From an uncultured Collinsella sp. (GTDB lineage Bacteria; Actinomycetota; Coriobacteriia; Coriobacteriales; Coriobacteriaceae): DNA of 5,384 nucleotides. The stretch spans positions 1-5,384 of the forward strand of contig USHS01000117.1 of assembly GCA_900554585.1 (NCBI GenBank), given 5' to 3'. The notes beneath the pieces are model-generated. The model was given only the letters and a program-made list of their open reading frames with translations, searched no databases and had not been told where the DNA came from. Below, piece by piece: positions 1 to 5,384 of this stretch. The number at the start of each line of letters is the position of its first letter. Position 1 is the stretch's first letter. A program made the translations under genes and the position numbers.

Positions 1-2019
1 GCCCTGGGTAAGCCGACGCTTGTCATGGCTCCCAATAAGACCCTTGCCGCTCAGCTTGCAAGCGAGCTCAAGGAGTTTTTCCCCAATAACTCCGTAGTCT
101 ATTTCGTATCGTATTACGATTACTATCAGCCCGAGGCGTATGTGCCGCAAAGCGACACCTATATCGAGAAGGATTCTTCGATCAACGAAGAAGTCGAGAT
201 GCTGCGCCATCAGGCGACCGCCTCGCTGCTCTCTCGACGCGATGTGATCGTCGTTGCATCGGTGTCCTGCATCTATGGTATTGGCTCTCCTGAGGATTAT
301 GCGGGGTTGGCGCCGAATGTCGACAAGAAAGTGCCGCTCGAGCGTGATGACTTTATCCATGCGCTCATCGATATTCAATACGATCGCAACGATTATGACC
401 TGGCGCGCGGCACGTTCCGCGTGCGTGGCGATGTCGTTGACGTGTATCCGCCCTATGCCGAGCATCCGTTGCGGTTTGAGTTCTTTGGCGATGAGGTCGA
501 GCTTATCGCCGAAATCGATGAGGTCACCGGTGAGATGCTTCGTGAGTATGAGGCCATTCCCGTATGGCCGGCATCGCATTACGTAACCGAGAAGCCCAAG
601 GTTAAGGCAGCCCTTAAATCGATTAGCGAAGAGTGTGAGAAGCGTGTGGCAGAGCTCAAGGCGACCGACAAGTTGCTCGAGGCGCAGCGTCTGCAGCAGC
701 GCACCGATTACGATCTTGAGATGCTCGAGACAATGGGTTTTTGTAACGGCATCGAGAACTACTGGCGCCATTTGGATGGACGCAAGCCGGGCGAGCCGCC
801 CTTTACTTTGATCGATTATTTTCCCAAGGATATGCTCTGCATCATCGACGAGAGCCATGTGACGGTGCCGCAGATTCGCGGTATGCATGAGGGCGATCGT
901 TCGCGTAAGGTGACCTTGGTGGAGCATGGCTTTCGCCTGCCCTCGGCACTCGATAACCGTCCGCTCCGATTTGATGAGTTTGAGGCGAGGATCCCCCAGT
1001 TCATCTATGTTTCGGCAACGCCAGGTGATTATGAGCTGCGTGTGAGTCAAAACGATGTGGAGCAGATCATTCGACCGACCGGTCTACTCGACCCCAAAAT
1101 TGACGTGCGCCCGGTTCGCGGCCAGATCGATGACCTCGAGGATGAGATTCGCGAGCGTGTGGCCCGCAAGGAACGCGTCTTGGTGACTACGCTGACCAAG
1201 CGCATGGCAGAGGACCTTACCGACCATCTGCTCGACGCTGGCATTAAGGTCAATTACATGCACTCGGATACAGCGACGATGGACCGTGTCGAAATCCTGC
1301 GAACGCTGCGCGAGGGCAAAATTGATGTTCTGGTGGGCATCAATCTGCTGCGCGAGGGCCTGGACCTCCCCGAGGTCTCGCTGGTGGCGATTCTCGATGC
1401 CGACAAGGAAGGCTTTTTGCGCAACCGCCGTTCGCTGATTCAGACGATTGGTCGTGCGGCCCGTAATGCCGACGGCGAAGTCATTATGTATGCAGACGTC
1501 GTAACCGATTCGATGAGAGAGGCCATCGAGGAGACACAGCGCCGTCGCGAGATTCAGATGGCATATAACGAAGAGCATGGCATTGTGCCCAAGACAGTGC
1601 GCAAGGCCATTAACGACATCTCAAGTTTTATTGCCGAGGCCGAAAAAACCGTGGGTTCCAAGGGGCGTTCGAAGGGCGACTCTCTTGGCCATGGCGCATT
1701 CTATACGCCTGATGAGTCGGGCGAGGGCGGCGTGCCGGAAACGGTGGCGCCCGAGCAGACACTTGCGGAGCAGTTGGAAGAACTGCCGCATGACGAGCTT
1801 GTGCGGATCGTCGAAACCATGGAGGAAGATATGCGCAATGCTTCTGCCGCCATGGACTTCGAGGAGGCAGCGCGTCTGCGCGATGCAGTCGTTCAGATTA
1901 GGGCGATGCTCGAGGGTGCGACTGAGGACGAGACGATTGAGCGCTTGCGCTCGCAGGCCCGCAAAGGCTCTACGTTCGCTTCGGGCAGAAAACGCCAGGG
2001 TGCGCGGTTTAAGAAATAA
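1..2019 (+). CDS. uvrB: UvrABC excinuclease subunit B (UvrB), 5'-truncated by window edge
   Basis: UvrB is the damage-verifying, DNA-loading subunit of nucleotide excision repair. It receives lesions from UvrA, opens the duplex with a helicase-like ATPase fold and recruits UvrC for incision. The frame is open from base 1, and 672 residues plus a TAA stop are visible. The window opens in the segment before [10 protein letters not shown], so about 55-60 N-terminal residues, including Walker A, lie off-window; the ATG at 25 is internal. Visible landmarks (window residue numbers): the damage-probing beta-hairpin [12 protein letters not shown] at 38-49, Walker B DESH from 283, motif III SATPG from 338, motif [13 protein letters not shown] near 447-458, motif [11 protein letters not shown] at 481-489, and the C-terminal UVR (UvrC-binding) coiled-coil domain at about 599-637. 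A long linker precedes the UVR domain, and a Lys/Arg-rich tail of about 35 residues follows it. The gene is convergent with the next one, sharing a terminator. Assignment is very secure. Confidence 0.98.
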   Translation, partial: ALGKPTLVMAPNKTLAAQLASELKEFFPNNSVVYFVSYYDYYQPEAYVPQSDTYIEKDSSINEEVEMLRHQATASLLSRRDVIVVASVSCIYGIGSPEDYAGLAPNVDKKVPLERDDFIHALIDIQYDRNDYDLARGTFRVRGDVVDVYPPYAEHPLRFEFFGDEVELIAEIDEVTGEMLREYEAIPVWPASHYVTEKPKVKAALKSISEECEKRVAELKATDKLLEAQRLQQRTDYDLEMLETMGFCNGIENYWRHLDGRKPGEPPFTLIDYFPKDMLCIIDESHVTVPQIRGMHEGDRSRKVTLVEHGFRLPSALDNRPLRFDEFEARIPQFIYVSATPGDYELRVSQNDVEQIIRPTGLLDPKIDVRPVRGQIDDLEDEIRERVARKERVLVTTLTKRMAEDLTDHLLDAGIKVNYMHSDTATMDRVEILRTLREGKIDVLVGINLLREGLDLPEVSLVAILDADKEGFLRNRRSLIQTIGRAARNADGEVIMYADVVTDSMREAIEETQRRREIQMAYNEEHGIVPKTVRKAINDISSFIAEAEKTVGSKGRSKGDSLGHGAFYTPDESGEGGVPETVAPEQTLAEQLEELPHDELVRIVETMEEDMRNASAAMDFEEAARLRDAVVQIRAMLEGATEDETIERLRSQARKGSTFASGRKRQGARFKK

Positions 2020-2020
2020 A

Positions 2021-2062
2021 AGCACTGCCCCCGAGCTTCTCGCGGAGTTCGGGGGCAGTGCT
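2021..2062. terminator. Bidirectional intrinsic terminator between uvrB and the COG2509 flavoprotein gene
   Basis: A perfect 14-bp inverted repeat (2021-2034 with 2049-2062, arms reading AGCACTGCCCCCGA and its complement) extends inward by about five more pairs including two G-T wobbles, closing on a four-base loop at 2040-2043. It starts one base after the uvrB stop and lies ten bases beyond the stop of the opposing gene, filling a 53-bp convergent gap. On the minus strand the stem is followed by the T-rich TTTATTTCTT, a reasonable U-tract. On the plus strand the tail is only ATTTAG, so uvrB termination may be weaker or rely on the stem alone. Stem and position are seen directly; termination activity is inferred. 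Confidence 0.9.
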
Positions 2063-2072
2063 ATTTAGTGGA

Positions 2073-3713
2073 CTAGAGATCAGCAATGAGGGCTTTGGCG
2101 CAACGGATGCCGTCGGTGGCGGCACTCATGATGCCACCGGCATATCCGGCACCCTCGCCGCAAGGGTAAAGGCCCGGAGTCGACACGGCGTGGCATGTTC
2201 GATCGCGGGTGACGGTGACCGGGGAGCTCGAACGCGTCTCCACGCCAGTGAGGACCGCATCGGGGCGGTCATAGCCACGCAGTTTCTTACCGAGCAGGGG
2301 AATTCCCAAACGAAGCGATTCGACGACATGCTGCGGGAGGGCTTCGTCGATTGCCGTCCAGGTCACGCCAAGTGGATAGGTTGGTTTTACCTTTCCGGGT
2401 GCCGTGCTGGCGCGTTTGGCAAGGAAATCTCCGACGAGCTGTGCCGGCGCGTTCCAGTTAGAGCCACCCAGGCGATAGGCGGTTCGCTCGCAGGCGCGCT
2501 GGAGCTCAATGCCTGCGAGCGGATCATCGCTGGGAAGGTCGTCAGGTGTGACGTTAACGAGTAGGGCGGCATTTGCGTTGCGCCCGTCGCGAGCATTGAG
2601 GCTGGCACCGTTGACGCACAGATGGCCCTGCTCGGAAGAAGCCGCGACAACCTGTCCGCCGGGGCACATACAAAACGAGAACACGCTGCGCCCGTTGGGG
2701 AGATGGGCGACAAGCTTGTAGGGGGCTGCTCCGAGTGCCGAGTGCCCCGCCGAGGGGCCATATTGGGCACGGTCGATGTCGCGCTGTGGATGCTCGATGC
2801 GCACACCCATGGCAAAGGTTTTTTGCGCGAGGGCAACATCATGGGTTTTGAGAACCTCGAATACGTCGCGGGCAGAATGACCGCAAGCAAGGATGAGATG
2901 CTTTGTGTTGATTGACTCGCTTGTCGCGTCGTGGGACGACTGGATGTCGATACCGACAATGGCGCCAGATGTGTCAGTGTGAATGTCAACGAGTTTCGTT
3001 CGATAGCGAACGGTTCCTCCGAGCTGTTCAATGCGCTGGGAGATGCTGGTAACGACGGCGGGGAGGATGTCGGAGCCAATATGCGGCTTGGCATCCCACA
3101 GAATATCGCGGGGCGCACCCGCCTCGACGAAGGTTTCGAGGATAAGGCGATGGGCGGGATTTTTTGTTCCCGTATTGAGCTTGCCGTCCGAGAAGGTCCC
3201 CGCGCCGCCCAGACCAAACTGGATATTACTCTCGGGGTCGAGGATGCGCTCCTTTAGAAAGAGGTCGATCGCATATGAGCGGCGAAATGCCGGGTCGCCG
3301 CGCTCGATGAGCAAGGGCTTAAGACCTGCTTCGGCGAGCGTAAGCGCAGCGAAAAGGCCGGCGCATCCGGCGCCGACAACGACAGGGCGTTCTTGAGGTG
3401 CGTCGGAGACGGGGGAGGGGAATGAAGACCCATCGTCTTCTATCGCGCGTACGCGCGAGCGGTCACGCTCGGCAACGCTGTCGACCGCTTCTCGCTCGAG
3501 GTGGGGACTAGTCAGCTCAACACGAAAGCTCAGGATAAAATGGACGTCTCGTTTTTTGCGGGCGTCGATTGACTTGCGGTGGAGCTCGATGGACTTGATC
3601 TCGGAGTCCTTGCAACGTAGGACGCGCTTGGCGACTCGCTTGCCAACAATGAGGCAGGCATTTTCATCGCCGGCTTCATCGAGCGACGCGTTGACTTGGG
3701 TGATTTCGATCAT
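2073..3713 (-). CDS. Uncharacterised NAD(P)/FAD-dependent dehydrogenase, COG2509 type
   Basis: This is a 546-residue flavoprotein, probably cytosolic, of the family known as 'uncharacterised FAD-dependent dehydrogenase'; its substrate is unknown. Residues 1-90 form the small N-terminal domain typical of the family, with the signature KSIDARKK at about 47-54. A low-complexity linker follows. The FAD-binding Rossmann motif is VVVGAGCAG at 111-119, with the acidic strand end LLIERG at 134-139. Further family hallmarks are FGLGGAGTFSDGKLNTGTK at 166-184, ILACGHSARDVF at 274-285, FCMCPGGQVVAASSE at 347-361 and the C-terminal FAD segment PCGEGAGYAGGIMSAATDG at 517-535. No signal peptide or membrane segment is seen. 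The ATG at 3713 is chosen because AAGGAG lies six bases upstream; a longer in-frame ATG at 3836 would add 41 residues but has no support and would overlap the upstream gene. The gene lies downstream of another FAD oxidoreductase on the same strand. Family assignment is secure; function is not known. Confidence 0.93.
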   Translation of the reverse strand: MIEITQVNASLDEAGDENACLIVGKRVAKRVLRCKDSEIKSIELHRKSIDARKKRDVHFILSFRVELTSPHLEREAVDSVAERDRSRVRAIEDDGSSFPSPVSDAPQERPVVVGAGCAGLFAALTLAEAGLKPLLIERGDPAFRRSYAIDLFLKERILDPESNIQFGLGGAGTFSDGKLNTGTKNPAHRLILETFVEAGAPRDILWDAKPHIGSDILPAVVTSISQRIEQLGGTVRYRTKLVDIHTDTSGAIVGIDIQSSHDATSESINTKHLILACGHSARDVFEVLKTHDVALAQKTFAMGVRIEHPQRDIDRAQYGPSAGHSALGAAPYKLVAHLPNGRSVFSFCMCPGGQVVAASSEQGHLCVNGASLNARDGRNANAALLVNVTPDDLPSDDPLAGIELQRACERTAYRLGGSNWNAPAQLVGDFLAKRASTAPGKVKPTYPLGVTWTAIDEALPQHVVESLRLGIPLLGKKLRGYDRPDAVLTGVETRSSSPVTVTRDRTCHAVSTPGLYPCGEGAGYAGGIMSAATDGIRCAKALIADL

Positions 3714-3719
3714 CGAGGT

Positions 3720-3725
3720 CTCCTT
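3720..3725 (-). promoter_or_regulatory. Strong Shine-Dalgarno site fixing the start of the COG2509 gene
   Basis: The minus strand reads CTAAGGAGACCTCGATG: an AAGGAG core with a six-base spacer to the ATG at 3713. This near-perfect anti-16S match decides the start against the upstream in-frame ATG at 3836. Confidence 0.88.
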
Positions 3726-3739
3726 AGAGGCAAGAAAGA

Positions 3740-3763
3740 GGCCGTCCGGTATCCCAGACGGCC
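3740..3763 (-). terminator. GC-rich hairpin between the two flavoprotein genes (terminator or leader attenuator)
   Basis: GGCCGTC (3740-3746) pairs with GACGGCC (3757-3763). Read on the minus strand, a G-U and two G-C pairs extend the stem to about ten base pairs closed by a GATA loop. The minus-strand tail is TCTTTCTTG, a modest interrupted U-tract. The hairpin lies 30 bases past the stop at 3794 and 14 bases before the downstream Shine-Dalgarno. It could terminate the upstream operon, act as a partial terminator, or form a 5' leader structure of the COG2509 transcript if the TATAAT at 3778-3783 is used. The structure is seen; its role is inferred. Confidence 0.6.
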
Positions 3764-3777
3764 CGAATGCGTTTTTG

Positions 3778-3783
3778 ATTATA
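3778..3783 (-). promoter_or_regulatory. Candidate -10 box (TATAAT) for the COG2509 gene
   Basis: The minus strand contains an exact TATAAT, in the sequence GCAGTCTATAATCAAAAACG, just past the stop of the upstream gene and about 65 bases before the ATG at 3713. It stands out in a GC-rich background. I see no good TTGACA-like -35 element at 16-18 bases' spacing (the region lies within the end of the upstream coding sequence) and no extended TGn. If used, transcription would start near 3771 and the leader would include the hairpin at 3740-3763. This is a weak call. Confidence 0.3.
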
Positions 3784-3793
3784 GACTGCGCGG

Positions 3794-5065
3794 CTACAGG
3801 CTGCTTGCAGCGCGAATGCCCGAGAGCCAGGCCCACGCAAGGTTAAAGCCTCCGCAATCGGCGTCGATGTCGAGCGCTTCTCCGCAGACGTAAAGCGGGG
3901 CGCCTGTGGTGCTGTTCACGTAAAGATTGGGTGTCGAGACGCACTCGATAGATATGCCGCCACGCGTGACCTGTGCTGAGCGCTCCTCTGCCGTCCCTTC
4001 GACGGACAGTTTAAAGTGCTTGAGGATTGAGACCAGGTGGATGACATCGCGCGAGCCGGGATGGCACCGCTCGAATGCCGTACAGACGACGTGTGAGAGC
4101 TGCGGGGCGAGCATGCCGTCAAGCCAGTGGGAGTTTCGGGGCGAAAAATCGCCGAGCACGTTGACACGCTGCTCGAGCGTATCGAGCAGCTCATCTTTGG
4201 AGAAATCTGGAAAGAAGTCGATCAGAACAGTGTCGCCCTGGTTGATACGGCGAGAGAGATTGAAGGCGGCGACGCCTGAGATGCCGAAGGCACGGAACAG
4301 CACTTCGCCATCTTCTCGCCAGAGCTCTTCGTGGCTGCGCGAGAGCGTTAAGCGGGCTCGGACGCGCAGACCATCCAGAGTTCCGAGTGCCGTCCGGTCG
4401 CCGACGACTGATGCCGATACGGGGCACAGGACGGGGCGCAGGGGCGTCAAGGGAAGGCTAAACACCTCGGCGATGCCGGTGGGGTTGCCGCCCGTAGCGA
4501 TAACCACGGCCCTTGCCTGCAGGGCATCGTTCGTGCGAGGAGTATCGGCTAACGCCTTTCGAAGCGAACGGAGCTCCGTCTTTCGGTCGCCGTGCTTTTT
4601 GGGTTTGAGTACATGAGCGGGACGGTCGATCTGAAGCGTCCAGCCTTCGGAAGCCTTATGAGCCGCAATGACGTTAGTCCCGCAGAGTAGGGTGATGCCC
4701 AAACGCTCGCATGCATTGAGGAGTGCATCGCGAACCGACTCGGCGCGAAGGGAGCGCGGGTATAGGCGGCCTTCCTCACGGATCGTCATGATGCCCAGCG
4801 AGGAGAAAAAACTCTCGAGATCTTGCTCGGGTTGGGGACCCATGATGGATTCGACAAAGGCGGGGTGGTTATATCGCCGAATGTCGATGGATTCGTTTGA
4901 GAGGTTGCAGCGGCCGTTTCCGGTTGCAAGCAGCTTGAGACCGCAGGCGACGTCGCGCTCGACGACGCAGACGCTTTTGTCGACACGCGCCGCCGTAATG
5001 GCGGCGGCGAGGCCCGAGGCCCCGCCGCCGATCACCAAGACGTCATAGAAGGCGCTTGCGTTCAC
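3794..5065 (-). CDS. BaiN/HI0933-type NAD(P)/FAD-dependent oxidoreductase
   Basis: This is a 423-residue flavoprotein of the HI0933/TIGR00275 group, annotated variously as aminoacetone oxidase family or BaiN-like. The family is broad and its physiological substrates are mostly unsettled. The Rossmann dinucleotide motif is DVLVIGGGASGLAAA at 8-22 with acidic VVERD at 34-38. Family signatures follow: GLKLLATGNGRCNLSNE at 42-58, RLYPRSLRAESVRDALL at 100-116, VVIATGG at 187-193, LIDFFPDFSKDELL at 281-294, and the C-terminal GEALDIDADCGGFNLAWAW at 395-413. The segment just after VVIATGG is shorter than I expect, and a basic insert occupies about 150-180. No signal peptide is seen. Translation starts at a GTG (5065) directly after the TAA of the upstream ATPase gene, with GAGG five bases before it, implying translational coupling. 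An identity as a true bile-acid enzyme cannot be inferred from family membership. Confidence 0.92.
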   Translation of the reverse strand: MNASAFYDVLVIGGGASGLAAAITAARVDKSVCVVERDVACGLKLLATGNGRCNLSNESIDIRRYNHPAFVESIMGPQPEQDLESFFSSLGIMTIREEGRLYPRSLRAESVRDALLNACERLGITLLCGTNVIAAHKASEGWTLQIDRPAHVLKPKKHGDRKTELRSLRKALADTPRTNDALQARAVVIATGGNPTGIAEVFSLPLTPLRPVLCPVSASVVGDRTALGTLDGLRVRARLTLSRSHEELWREDGEVLFRAFGISGVAAFNLSRRINQGDTVLIDFFPDFSKDELLDTLEQRVNVLGDFSPRNSHWLDGMLAPQLSHVVCTAFERCHPGSRDVIHLVSILKHFKLSVEGTAEERSAQVTRGGISIECVSTPNLYVNSTTGAPLYVCGEALDIDADCGGFNLAWAWLSGIRAASSL

Positions 5066-5384
5066 TTAGGCCTCGTCTGTCTTGTGCGGGGCGATGGCCT
5101 CAACGGCGGAGACGGCTTGGGGCAGCATGCCGGCGGGCAGCGCGGTTTCGACTTCTCCCTTGTCGCAGGCTTCGGCGAGCGCGGGATCGATGGGCAGCTG
5201 ACCAAGGATGTCGAGATGATAGGTCTCGGCGACCTCGGGAAGATTGCTCTTGCCGAAGACCTCGATCTTCTTGCCGCAGTCGGGGCATTCGATATAGCTC
5301 ATGTTCTCGACAATGCCCAGAATCGGAACGTTCATCTTCTCGGCCATGTTGACCGCCTTGGCGACAATCATCGAGACTAAGTCT
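5066..5384 (-). CDS. Mrp/NBP35-type P-loop ATPase, Fe-S cluster carrier (C-terminal part only)
   Basis: The C-terminal ~105 residues of an Mrp/NBP35/ApbC-type ATPase are visible; the gene enters from the right edge. These dimeric cytosolic P-loop NTPases bind and transfer iron-sulfur clusters to apoproteins. The visible part begins DLVSMIVAKAVNMAEKMNVP and continues ILGIVENMSYIECPDCGKK, the family's standard switch region plus CPDC motif (Cys codons at 5285-5287 and 5276-5278), which in characterised relatives ligates the cluster at the dimer interface. Next come EVFG, LDILGQLPIDPALAEACDKGEVE and a short Ala-rich C-terminus ending in TDEA. The deviant Walker A and most of the ATPase domain lie outside the window, and the ATG at 5371 is an internal methionine because the frame stays open to the edge. 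The stop abuts the GTG of the downstream flavoprotein gene, so the two form an operon. Family call is secure; the client protein is unknown. Confidence 0.93.
   Translation of the reverse strand, partial: DLVSMIVAKAVNMAEKMNVPILGIVENMSYIECPDCGKKIEVFGKSNLPEVAETYHLDILGQLPIDPALAEACDKGEVETALPAGMLPQAVSAVEAIAPHKTDEA
5071..5074 (-). promoter_or_regulatory. Weak ribosome binding site inside the ATPase gene end, for the GTG start at 5065
   Basis: The minus strand reads GACGAGGCCTAAGTG: GAGG lies in the last codons of the ATPase gene, five bases before the GTG, with the TAA stop directly preceding the start. The short site and abutting stop/start suggest that ribosomes finishing the ATPase reinitiate on the flavoprotein gene. 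Seen in the sequence; coupling is inferred. Confidence 0.6.

Noticed and set aside
25..27. ATG at 25 as the uvrB start
   Set aside because: The frame is open from base 1 and residues ALGKPTLV before it match internal UvrB sequence; the Walker A motif must lie upstream, outside the window.
1084..1578. 164-residue open frame antisense to uvrB
   Set aside because: It lies wholly opposite conserved UvrB helicase motifs, has no recognisable domain, and is the kind of shadow frame expected in GC-rich coding DNA.
1577..2068. 163-residue plus-strand frame overlapping the uvrB end in another frame
   Set aside because: Arg/Ala-rich out-of-frame translation of uvrB running through the terminator; no independent support.
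2058..2564. 168-residue plus-strand open frame antisense to the COG2509 gene, starting in the terminator
   Set aside because: It is opposite a well-supported gene, shows no family features, and no ribosome binding site supports it.
3927..4616. 229-residue plus-strand open frame antisense to the BaiN-type gene
   Set aside because: Its composition is Ser/Arg-rich, typical of a reverse-frame shadow, and the opposite strand encodes clear family motifs.
5369..5371. ATG at 5371 (-) as start of a 101-residue protein
   Set aside because: The frame continues open to the window edge with DLVS, which matches the Mrp-type family immediately before this methionine; it is an internal residue of a truncated gene.
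1..5384. Search for CRISPR repeats, IS ends, tRNAs, riboswitches, attachment sites or a phage-defence system
   Set aside because: No spaced direct repeats, transposase, tRNA-like cloverleaf or defence gene was seen by eye; coding density leaves only two gaps, of 53 and 80 bases.

Overview
The window is a compact, moderately GC-rich bacterial chromosomal segment with four protein genes and almost no intergenic space. Gene content and protein wording (UvrB, an Mrp/NBP35-type ATPase with a CPDC motif, two flavoprotein families common in anaerobes) fit an anaerobic, Gram-positive, high-GC bacterium. My best guess is a gut Coriobacteriia such as Collinsella or a relative. This is recognition from memory, not a database result. 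No mobile element, CRISPR array, tRNA, rRNA or obviously foreign segment is visible.

Layout: positions 1-2019 (+) hold the excinuclease subunit UvrB, cut by the left edge so that its start and Walker A motif lie outside. Positions 2020-2072 are a short convergent gap filled by a strong hairpin that can serve as a shared terminator. Positions 2073-3713 (-) encode an uncharacterised FAD-dependent dehydrogenase of the COG2509 type. Positions 3714-3793 are an 80-nt gap with a clear ribosome binding site, a GC-rich hairpin and a TATAAT box. Positions 3794-5065 (-) encode a BaiN/HI0933-type NAD(P)/FAD-dependent oxidoreductase. Positions 5066-5384 (-) are the C-terminal end of an Mrp/NBP35-type P-loop ATPase involved in Fe-S cluster handling, cut by the right edge.

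The three minus-strand genes read in the order Mrp-type ATPase, BaiN-type flavoprotein, COG2509 flavoprotein. The first two abut with no gap (TAA directly followed by GTG) and are almost certainly co-transcribed and translationally coupled. The third may be co-transcribed by read-through or driven from its own leader, which carries a -10-like box and a hairpin. A redox or Fe-S maturation theme is plausible for this trio but is inference only. uvrB is functionally unrelated and merely convergent.

I did not find a convincing new biological system. The items worth a second look are the leader of the COG2509 gene, a shortened and rearranged central segment in the BaiN-type protein, the long linker and basic tail of UvrB, and the conserved association of two unrelated orphan flavoproteins.
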